Shown piece by piece: positions 1-5,319 of a DNA stretch of 5,319 nucleotides (within the stretch, counting starts at the first letter, position 1; every line of letters starts with the position of its first letter). Both the position numbers and the translations under genes were made by a program. Below the pieces are notes generated by a model, which was not told where the DNA came from, ran no database searches, and was given only the letters and a program-made list of their open reading frames with translations. Source of the DNA: JALRAP01 sp046340555 (GTDB lineage: Bacteria > Bacteroidota > Bacteroidia > AKYH767-A > OLB10); contig JBKDSL010000080.1 of assembly GCA_046340555.1 (NCBI GenBank), positions 1 through 5,319 on the forward strand. The letters are read 5' to 3'.

Positions 1-89
1 GTGGGATAAAAACCTTCTAACAAGCATGCACTGGGGCTTTGCCCAAATATAAGCATACTGGGAAGGGGAAAGGGGAGTGTTTTGAAAAG

Positions 90-290
90 TTACTTACCGA
101 TGGACTCGGCAGCACGAAGAGCGTCGCGATAAATAGCCTTCTTTACCACGGTTCTACGTGTAATTGAGGGCTTTTCAAAAGCGGCACGTGCACGCAAAGC
201 GCGAACAACACCGGTCTTTTCGAACTTCTTCTTGAACTTTTTGAGCGCCTTGTCGATCGCTTCGTTTTCCTTGATGGGTACTATGATCAT
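90..290 (-). CDS. rpsU: 30S ribosomal protein bS21
   Basis: Encodes 66 residues, starting MIIVPIKENEAIDKALKKFK, and ending in TAA. This is a small, very basic protein of the 30S platform near the 3' end of 16S rRNA. Family hallmarks seen: the N-terminal strand IIVPIKENE, the basic helix ALKKFKKKFEKTG (about 15-27), the segment LRARAAFEKPS (about 32-42), and a basic C-terminal helix. Length matches the Bacteroidota form. Tyr54 sits in KAIY (51-54); in Flavobacterium johnsoniae bS21 I recall the equivalent tyrosine packing against the 16S anti-Shine-Dalgarno tail. I chose the ATG at 288-290 because the protein homology begins there. An in-frame TTG at 318-320 would add ten residues, but it overlaps the predicted -7 promoter element. 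No Shine-Dalgarno sequence precedes the ATG. It is divergent from yebC. Confidence 0.95.
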   Translation of the reverse strand: MIIVPIKENEAIDKALKKFKKKFEKTGVVRALRARAAFEKPSITRRTVVKKAIYRDALRAAESIGK

Positions 291-317
291 TTGATCTAAT
301 GTGATTTTTAAGGATGG

Positions 318-349
318 CAAAGGTAATCAATTAATTGAATCAAATGCAA
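318..349 (-). promoter_or_regulatory. Bacteroidota-type promoter for rpsU
   Basis: On the minus strand, TTG (347-349) is followed after 21 bp by TACCTTTG (318-325), a perfect match to the -33 TTG / -7 TAnnTTTG consensus of this phylum. Transcription should begin at about 311-313, giving a leader of roughly 21-23 nt before the ATG at 290. This placement also rules out translation from the upstream in-frame TTG. Inferred from motif match only. Confidence 0.6.
327..338. repeat. 12-bp perfect palindrome in rpsU promoter spacer
   Basis: TCAATTAATTGA is its own reverse complement over 12 bp and lies wholly between the predicted -33 and -7 elements of the rpsU promoter. A symmetric site here could bind a dimeric repressor. 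It is also AT-rich, so a chance occurrence is possible. No second copy is seen elsewhere in the window. Confidence 0.4.
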
Positions 350-447
350 GTAGTCGCTTATTTTGGAATTCATGTCCAAGGGTTTATAAAAAAACACTGA
401 TAATCAAACTGATGTAAAATCGGTTGGAGGTTAATTTTGCGATGATT

Positions 448-482
448 TTGGTGGGAGGGCTTCAGCATTCTTGCTAAATTTG
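448..482 (+). promoter_or_regulatory. Bacteroidota-type promoter for the yebC gene
   Basis: TAAATTTG at 475-482 matches the TAnnTTTG -7 consensus exactly. The nearest upstream TTG (448-450, within TTTTG) gives a 24-bp spacer, slightly longer than the usual 17-23 bp. The predicted transcript start is about 488-490, leaving a leader of 15-20 nt before the ATG at 506. This is probably the lead promoter of the rightward gene cluster. Confidence 0.5.
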
Positions 483-505
483 AGGCCGTCAATAACACAA
501 TATAC

Positions 506-1075
506 ATGGGACGCATATTTGAAAAGCGGAAGCATAAGATGTTTGCCCGCTACGCCAAAATGGCTAAGCAGTTTACCCGCATAGGTAAGGAGATCGCCAT
601 CGCTGTAAAGCTAAGCGGCCCCGAACCGGCTAACAACCCCCGCTTGCGGATGGCCATACAGAACTCGAAGGCTGTTAACATGCCTAAAGACCGGGTTGAT
701 TCTGCCATCAAGCGCGCTGTTTCAAAGGATACCGAGAACTACGACGAAGTCGTGTATGAAGGATACGGTCCACACGGAATCGCCATATTGGTAGAGTGTG
801 CCACCGACAACAACACACGCACCGTTGCCAATATCCGCATGTACTTCTCGCGTGCCGAAGGTGCCTTGGGCAAAACAGGCTCACTGGATTTCCTTTTCGA
901 GCGCAAAGGCATCTTCAAGCTACCTAAGAATGATTTGAATATCGAAGACTTGGAGTTGGAGCTCATCGACTTCGGTGCTGAGGAGGTTTTTGAGGAAGAC
1001 GGCGAGATTTACATCTATACATCCTTCCAAAACTATGGCGGAATGCAAAAAGCTTTGGAAGAGAAAAAGATGTAG
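506..1075 (+). CDS. yebC: YebC/TACO1 (PmpR) family protein, C-terminus cut by in-frame TAG
   Basis: Encodes 189 residues before an amber codon; the intact family protein is about 235-245. Seen: the Bacteroidota-type N-terminus MGRIFEKRKH, a helical N-terminal domain with MAKQFTRIGKEI (19-30) and NMPKDRVDSAIKRA (58-71), then the family signatures YEGYGPHGIAILVE (84-97), TDNNTRT (100-106) and GSLDFLFERKG (125-135). The ATG at 506 fits the homologous N-terminus and lies 24 nt after a good -7 element; no Shine-Dalgarno is present. Bacterial members were named transcriptional regulators (PmpR). Mitochondrial TACO1 acts in translation, and recent work links the family to relieving ribosome stalling. 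The frame continues after TAG with the missing C-terminus, so this is either a truncated gene, a read-through product or a sequence error. It sits 40 bp (counting from the distal TAA) before pyrG. Confidence 0.9.
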   Translation: MGRIFEKRKHKMFARYAKMAKQFTRIGKEIAIAVKLSGPEPANNPRLRMAIQNSKAVNMPKDRVDSAIKRAVSKDTENYDEVVYEGYGPHGIAILVECATDNNTRTVANIRMYFSRAEGALGKTGSLDFLFERKGIFKLPKNDLNIEDLELELIDFGAEEVFEEDGEIYIYTSFQNYGGMQKALEEKKM

Positions 1076-1213
1076 GTAACCAGCACCGAGTTGCTTCGCA
1101 TCCCCACCAATACCGTGCAGCTGGATGAGGCTCAAACAGCCGAAGTTGAAGCCTTGATTGAAAAAATCGAGGACGATGATGATGTGCAGGCTGTTTATTC
1201 AAACATGGCATAA
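1076..1213 (+). pseudogene. yebC: C-terminal remnant of yebC, same frame beyond the TAG
   Basis: These 45 codons plus TAA continue the yebC frame directly after TAG at 1073-1075. They encode VTSTELLRIPTNTVQLDEAQ, followed by a helix reading LIEKIEDDDDVQAVYSNMA, which is the usual C-terminal end of YebC/TACO1 proteins. The join reads KKM-stop-VTSTE, where relatives typically have an acidic residue (Glu) at the stop position, so a single change from GAG or AAG to TAG would explain it. No other stop, indel or decay is visible in the segment. No good start codon or promoter is present to translate it on its own. The full gene would span 506-1213 with 235 sense codons. Confidence 0.85.
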
Positions 1214-1234
1214 CCTTACCAACATTTAAAACCC

Positions 1235-1242
1235 TACTTTTG
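1235..1242 (+). promoter_or_regulatory. Candidate -7 element before pyrG
   Basis: TACTTTTG is an exact match to TAnnTTTG. No TTG lies at the expected distance upstream; the closest is TTA at 1216-1218 with a 16-bp spacer. If it is active, transcription would start near 1249 and leave only about 5 nt before the pyrG ATG at 1254, an almost leaderless mRNA. It would allow pyrG to be transcribed independently of the yebC gene. Confidence 0.35.
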
Positions 1243-1253
1243 ACCGTATCCAC

Positions 1254-2876
1254 ATGGTAGATCACAAAAGCTCCCCAGTAAAATACGTTTTCGTAACGGG
1301 TGGCGTGTCATCATCCCTTGGCAAAGGCATCATTTCCGCCTCGCTTGCCAAACTTTTACAGGCTCGTGGCTACTCCGTCACCATCCAAAAGCTCGACCCC
1401 TACATCAATGTTGATCCTGGTACGCTCAATCCCTACGAGCACGGTGAGTGTTTTGTGACCGACGATGGAGCTGAGACCGATTTGGACCTGGGACACTACG
1501 AACGTTTTTTGAATGTTCCAACATCTCAGTCGAACAACGTCACCACTGGAAGGATTTATCAAACCGTCATCAATAAGGAGCGCGAAGGCGCCTATTTGGG
1601 AAAAACCGTACAGGTGATTCCGCATATCACCGATGAAATAAAACGCCGTATCCAATTGTTAGGTGATACCGGCAAGTTTGAAATCGTAATCACTGAAATC
1701 GGTGGAACAGTAGGCGATATCGAGTCGCTGCCTTTCATCGAAGCGGTGAGGCAAATGATTTGGGAGCACGGTTCCAGTTGTGCGGTCATACACCTTACTT
1801 TATTGCCTTACCTTACGGTAACCGGCGAACTCAAAACGAAACCTACCCAACATTCTGTTAAAACACTGCTCGAGTATGGTGTGCAGCCAGATATTCTGGT
1901 TTGTAGATCCGAGAAGCCGGTGAATGCCGACATTCGCCGCAAGCTCGCACTGTTTTGCAATGTGAATGTCAATGCAGTCATCGAATCCATTGATGCCTCC
2001 ACCATTTATGATGTTCCGTTGTTGATGCTCAAGGAGCAACTCGACAAAGTAGTATTGTCGAAGCTCAAGTTGCCCATGCGGCATGAGCCCGATATGGAGA
2101 GCTGGAAGAGCTTCCTGGGTAAATTGAAAAACCCAACCTCGGAAATCCGTATCGGTCTTATTGGAAAATATATCGAACTCAAAGACGCCTATAAATCCAT
2201 TGCGGAGGCATTGATACACGCAGGTGTTTCAAATGAAACCAAAGTGGTGGTTGATTGGATTCACTCCTCCAAGGTTGATGAAGGCAATGTGGCAGACAAA
2301 ATGCGGAATCTGCATGGTATATTGGTGGCCCCCGGCTTCGGTGACCGTGGCATTGAGGGGAAAATCAGGGCCATCCGCTATGCGCGAGAAAACAAAATCC
2401 CATTCCTGGGAATTTGTTTGGGCATGCAATGCGCCGTAATCGAATTCAGCCGGAACGTTTTGGGAATGACTGATGCCCACTCCACTGAAATGAATGCCGA
2501 CACCAAGTATCCAGTCATCGACATCATGGAGGATCAGAAGAAAGTCACTCGCAAGGGAGGCACCATGCGCTTAGGCGAATACCCCTGTACCGTCGGAAAG
2601 AATACCAAGGCTGCTGGAGTTTATGGCAAGCAGCGCATCATGGAGCGTCCTCGCCACAGATACGACTTCCATAACAAGTACCTTAAGAAGGTCGAAGATG
2701 CGGGTATGATTCCATCCGGCATCAATCCCGATAGCAACTTGGTTGAAATCGTTGAAATCAAAAATCATCCCTGGTTCATCGGTGTGCAGTTTCACCCCGA
2801 ATACAAAAGTACCGTAGAGAACCCCCATCCACTCTTTGTGAAATTCATCAAGGCTGCTCTCGAACATTCGCGTTAA
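1254..2876 (+). CDS. pyrG: CTP synthase (glutamine-hydrolysing)
   Basis: The 540-residue product is full length for the family. It converts UTP to CTP using ATP and ammonia released from glutamine, the last step of pyrimidine nucleotide synthesis in the cytosol. The N-terminal synthetase domain (about 1-270) shows the P-loop GGVSSSLGKG (16-25), KLDPYINVDPGTLNPYEHGE (46-65), ITEIGGTVGDIES (146-158) and the UTP/CTP site KTKPTQHS (194-201). The C-terminal class I glutamine amidotransferase domain (about 298-536) shows the oxyanion loop APGFGDRG (359-366), nucleophile Cys388 in GICLG, RHRYDF (467-472), and His514/Glu516 in VQFHPE. All key residues are intact. The ATG at 1254 leaves a short, usual lead-in before KYVFVTGG; there is no Shine-Dalgarno. 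The pyrG-yidC order is, to my knowledge, common in Bacteroidota. Confidence 0.98.
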   Translation: MVDHKSSPVKYVFVTGGVSSSLGKGIISASLAKLLQARGYSVTIQKLDPYINVDPGTLNPYEHGECFVTDDGAETDLDLGHYERFLNVPTSQSNNVTTGRIYQTVINKEREGAYLGKTVQVIPHITDEIKRRIQLLGDTGKFEIVITEIGGTVGDIESLPFIEAVRQMIWEHGSSCAVIHLTLLPYLTVTGELKTKPTQHSVKTLLEYGVQPDILVCRSEKPVNADIRRKLALFCNVNVNAVIESIDASTIYDVPLLMLKEQLDKVVLSKLKLPMRHEPDMESWKSFLGKLKNPTSEIRIGLIGKYIELKDAYKSIAEALIHAGVSNETKVVVDWIHSSKVDEGNVADKMRNLHGILVAPGFGDRGIEGKIRAIRYARENKIPFLGICLGMQCAVIEFSRNVLGMTDAHSTEMNADTKYPVIDIMEDQKKVTRKGGTMRLGEYPCTVGKNTKAAGVYGKQRIMERPRHRYDFHNKYLKKVEDAGMIPSGINPDSNLVEIVEIKNHPWFIGVQFHPEYKSTVENPHPLFVKFIKAALEHSR

Positions 2877-2891
2877 GCAGACCATTCATTC

Positions 2892-2899
2892 TAACTTTC
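2892..2899 (+). promoter_or_regulatory. Weak candidate -7 element before yidC
   Basis: TAACTTTC matches TAnnTTTG at all specified positions but the last. The only upstream partner is TTA at 2873-2875, overlapping the pyrG stop, with a 16-bp spacer, and there is no TTG. It would start transcription near 2906, about 12 nt before the yidC ATG. It may equally be chance, with yidC read from the pyrG transcript. Confidence 0.2.
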
Positions 2900-2917
2900 G
2901 CCCATCACACTAAAATT

Positions 2918-4759
2918 ATGGATCGTAATTCCATCATAGGACTTTTATTAATGGGAGCAGTGCTGATCACATTCAGCATCTGGAATGCTCCTTCTAAAGA
3001 AGAACAAGCACGACAGCAACAGGTACGGGATTCCATCGCCGCCGTTGAAAAAGCCCCGAAGCCAACAATGCCAGTCAATGTGGATGCCAATACCGCATCA
3101 CCTGCATTGCAAGCCGTTATTACGGACACAACCGTTTCCGGCGATTCGTTGAAATCAATCGAGTTGCAAAACCGTTTTGGACTTTTCGCTGCTGCTGCTG
3201 ACGGTAAAGAAGAGTTTTCTTATTTGGAGAATGACGAAATCAAGGTCAAGTTCACTAATAAAGGTGGTCGCGTCTATGCAGTTGAATTGAAGAAATACAA
3301 GACATTCAACGGAAAGCCATTGGTGTTGTTTGAGAGCGATAGCACACGCTTCAATTTCGCGTTCTTCTCTCAGAATAAAAACATCAATACATCCGACTTC
3401 CATTTTATCAAACACAAGGAGGCTGCAGGAGTTATCACGTATCGTCTTTATGCTGGCGATTCTTATTTGGAGCATACCTACAAACTCCCGAAGACCGGAT
3501 TCAAGTTGGATTTCGGAATGGCGTTTTCTGGAATGGATAAGGTAATTGCTCCCAACTTGAATTATGTTGAGTTGGATTGGCAGCAGAATATATATAAGAA
3601 GGAGAAGGCCCAGGCGGCCGAGGCGACTAACTCAACTGTGTATTACAAATACCCAGACGAACAGGCTGAGTATCTTTCAGAGACATCCGATGATGAAAAG
3701 GATCTTACTACACGGGTTCAATGGATTTCATTCAAGCAGCAGTACTTCAACACCACATTGATTGCTAAAAACGGATTTGAAAAGCCAACGAAGTTGTCTG
3801 TGGTGCATTACGAGGATTTCGACTCGCTGGCCAAATTCATGAAGGCAGGGATAACCATTCCGTTCAGCCACAAGCCTTATGAGACATTTGACATGTCGTT
3901 CTATTTTGCGCCGAACCATTACCAAACACTCAAGTCTTATGAGGTGGGTATGGAAAAATTGGTTCCATTAGGATGGGGGATATTCGGATGGGTGAACAAG
4001 TTTCTGGTGATACCCATCTTCAATTTCCTGAATCAATTCGATCTCAATTACGGAATCATCATTCTTATTCTTACGATTGTTATCAAGTTGATGTTGTTGC
4101 CCTTGACCTATAAGGCCTATTTGTCTACAGCCAAGATGAAGGTGCTGAAGCCAGAGGTGGAAGAGATTCAAGCCAAGCACAAGGAAGATCCAATGAAGTC
4201 GCAGCAGGAGATGATGGCTATGTACCGCAAGGCTGGTGTGAATCCTTTAGGTGGTTGTTTGCCCATGCTGTTGCAGATGCCTATTCTCATTGCCATGTTC
4301 CGTTTCTTTCCAGCGTCTATTGAATTGCGACAGGAAAGTTTCTTGTGGGCCGACGACTTATCGACCTATGACTCCATATTGAATCTGCCATTCACCATTC
4401 CTTTTTATGGCGATCACGTGAGTTTGTTTACCATTCTGATGACGGTTTCTACCATCATGTACACGCACATGAACATGCAGATGACGGCGCAAAATCCACA
4501 AATGAAGTGGATCATGTATTTGATGCCGGTGATGTTCTTGGGGATCTTCAATAACTTCTCCTCCGGACTTAGCTATTATTACTTCTTGGCGAATGTGATT
4601 TCGTTCGGTCAACAATATTTGTTCAAATTGGCGGTAAATGAGGATGCAATCCATGCCAAGATTCAGGAGAACAAGAAGAAGCCGCAAACGAAATCCAAGT
4701 TCCAACAGAAGTTGGAGCAGATGGCTAAAGATCGCGGCATGAAGCCTCCCAAGAAATAA
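2918..4759 (+). CDS. yidC: Membrane protein insertase YidC (Oxa1 family)
   Basis: The 613-residue inner-membrane insertase works with SecYEG or alone to insert and fold membrane proteins. Seen: an N-terminal membrane anchor (about 5-22), a long periplasmic domain (about 25-345), then the conserved Oxa1 core. The core begins with a segment at about 352-371, followed by YGIIILILTIVIKLMLLPLT (378-397). Next comes a cytoplasmic hairpin with AKMKVLKPEVEEIQAKHKED (405-424) and the signature NPLGGCLPMLLQMPILIAMF (442-461), then segments at about 500-516, 531-546 and 550-570. Lys390 takes the place of the groove Arg (Arg366 in E. coli), keeping the positive charge. The basic tail (about 585-613) is suited to ribosome contact. 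The start follows an A-rich stretch with no Shine-Dalgarno. It lies 41 bp after pyrG and 5 bp before the lipoprotein gene. Confidence 0.97.
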   Translation: MDRNSIIGLLLMGAVLITFSIWNAPSKEEQARQQQVRDSIAAVEKAPKPTMPVNVDANTASPALQAVITDTTVSGDSLKSIELQNRFGLFAAAADGKEEFSYLENDEIKVKFTNKGGRVYAVELKKYKTFNGKPLVLFESDSTRFNFAFFSQNKNINTSDFHFIKHKEAAGVITYRLYAGDSYLEHTYKLPKTGFKLDFGMAFSGMDKVIAPNLNYVELDWQQNIYKKEKAQAAEATNSTVYYKYPDEQAEYLSETSDDEKDLTTRVQWISFKQQYFNTTLIAKNGFEKPTKLSVVHYEDFDSLAKFMKAGITIPFSHKPYETFDMSFYFAPNHYQTLKSYEVGMEKLVPLGWGIFGWVNKFLVIPIFNFLNQFDLNYGIIILILTIVIKLMLLPLTYKAYLSTAKMKVLKPEVEEIQAKHKEDPMKSQQEMMAMYRKAGVNPLGGCLPMLLQMPILIAMFRFFPASIELRQESFLWADDLSTYDSILNLPFTIPFYGDHVSLFTILMTVSTIMYTHMNMQMTAQNPQMKWIMYLMPVMFLGIFNNFSSGLSYYYFLANVISFGQQYLFKLAVNEDAIHAKIQENKKKPQTKSKFQQKLEQMAKDRGMKPPKK

Positions 4760-4764
4760 TCCGG

Positions 4765-5292
4765 ATGCGAATTGCCAGCGTTTGGTTTTGCCTTTTAATG
4801 GTTGCGGCATTCATTGCATGTAAGCCATCAAATCAAATCAGCAAACAAGCAACGTCCAAAGAAGATGTATTCTTTCCAGGTAACCAATCCGATTCATTAA
4901 TCGCATATTTGGAGCGAACCCGCTGCTTTGGGGCTTGTCCTGTTTACTCCATTAGTATTTATCGTTCGGGCTGTGTAGTGTATGAAGGTAACGAGCATGT
5001 GAAGCCATTGGGTAATCATTTCACCTTTATCGACCGGAGCACATTGGAAGGTATTGGCACTAGAGCTGAAAAGTTGCGATTCTTTGAATTGAACAACGAA
5101 TACCGCAATCCTTATCTCACCGATTTCCCAACCGTATATGTGGAGGTGCGATTCAAAGGAAAAGTCAAACGAGTGCACCATTACGATGCCGAACCACCTC
5201 GAAATTTGGTGGAGATGGAGGAATACATCGATAAACTTTTTGGAGATGACACCAAATGGATCCCATTTCCAGTCCAGAACTACAAGGATTGA
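4765..5292 (+). CDS. Putative lipoprotein with DUF6438-like domain
   Basis: Encodes 175 residues and ends in TGA. The N-terminus is a signal peptide: MR, a hydrophobic stretch IASVWFCLLMVAAF, then IAC with Cys19 as the likely lipidated residue. The lipobox (FIAC) is slightly off consensus because of Phe at -3. After Cys19 comes KPSNQ, without the acidic run that marks surface export in this phylum, so a periplasm-facing location is more likely. The rest resembles the DUF6438 family: RTRCFGACPVYSISIYRSG (51-69, with a CxxxC pair at 54 and 58), VVYEGN (71-76), FFELNNEY (106-113), TDFPTVYVEV (119-128) and a KGKVKRVHHYD segment (131-141) before a helix with EYIDKLF. Function is unknown. Only 5 bp separates it from yidC, so the two are probably co-transcribed; a link to membrane biogenesis is inference from position alone. 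Confidence 0.85.
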   Translation: MRIASVWFCLLMVAAFIACKPSNQISKQATSKEDVFFPGNQSDSLIAYLERTRCFGACPVYSISIYRSGCVVYEGNEHVKPLGNHFTFIDRSTLEGIGTRAEKLRFFELNNEYRNPYLTDFPTVYVEVRFKGKVKRVHHYDAEPPRNLVEMEEYIDKLFGDDTKWIPFPVQNYKD

Positions 5293-5319
5293 CCATAATC
5301 AGGTTTCTCACAAGAGCCG

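Noticed and set aside
34..44. GGGCTTTGCCC hairpin as a rho-independent terminator for rpsU
   Set aside because: The stem is only 4 bp, and on the minus strand the T-run lies about 20 nt further on, not directly after the stem.
291..320. Longer bS21 starting at the in-frame TTG (318-320)
   Set aside because: The ten extra residues are not part of the bS21 family, and the TTG lies inside the predicted -7 promoter element, so it would be upstream of the transcript start.
1050..1090. Programmed or accidental frameshift in yebC
   Set aside because: Reading the codons through shows the distal C-terminus is in the same frame as the upstream part; only a stop codon separates them.
1800..2219. Long antisense reading frame (139 codons) opposite pyrG
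   Set aside because: The translation has no recognisable domain, and it lies opposite the conserved synthetase region; such frames arise from codon bias in the real gene.
2224..2439. Overlapping plus-strand reading frame inside pyrG
   Set aside because: It is an alternate frame of a strongly conserved gene, with no recognisable protein features; the pyrG frame explains the sequence.
4358..4810. Antisense reading frame (150 codons) opposite the yidC 3' end
   Set aside because: The product is rich in His, Arg and Leu, as expected from reading yidC membrane-segment codons backwards, and shows no family resemblance.
5293..5319. Terminator or next gene after the lipoprotein gene
   Set aside because: Only 27 bases remain and they show no inverted repeat, T-run or start signal that could be judged.

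Overview
This window is core chromosomal DNA from a member of the Bacteroidota (Bacteroidetes). Three things support that. The YebC/TACO1 protein begins MGRIFEKRKH, the form seen in this phylum, instead of the proteobacterial MAGHSKW form. The YidC has a very long periplasmic domain and a Lys where E. coli has its groove Arg. None of the five genes has a Shine-Dalgarno sequence, and the intergenic regions carry the phylum's TAnnTTTG type of -7 promoter element. I cannot place it below phylum level with confidence.

Layout, left to right. Positions 1-89 lie downstream of rpsU and show no gene and no convincing terminator. Positions 90-290 (minus) encode ribosomal protein bS21 (rpsU). Positions 291-505 are a divergent intergenic region with a good rpsU promoter, whose spacer holds a perfect 12-bp palindrome, and a promoter facing right. 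From 506 onward everything is on the plus strand: a YebC/TACO1-family gene, pyrG (CTP synthase), yidC (membrane protein insertase), and a small lipoprotein with a DUF6438-type domain. Gaps are short (40, 41 and 5 bp), so the four genes may be partly co-transcribed, with possible internal promoters before pyrG and yidC. The last 27 bases hold nothing I can identify.

The main anomaly is in the yebC gene. Its reading frame is cut by an in-frame TAG at 1073-1075. The same frame then continues for 45 more codons that encode the family's usual C-terminus and end at TAA (1211-1213). There is no frameshift, only one stop codon in an otherwise normal gene of 235 codons plus stop. This could be a recent nonsense mutation, a sequencing or assembly error, or stop-codon read-through. 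The other four genes end in TAA or TGA and contain no internal TAG.

Functionally the window is housekeeping: ribosome small subunit (bS21), a ribosome- or transcription-associated factor (YebC), pyrimidine nucleotide synthesis (PyrG) and membrane protein biogenesis (YidC), plus one lipoprotein of unknown role. I see no mobile element, CRISPR array, RNA gene or defence system, and no sign of a new multi-gene system.
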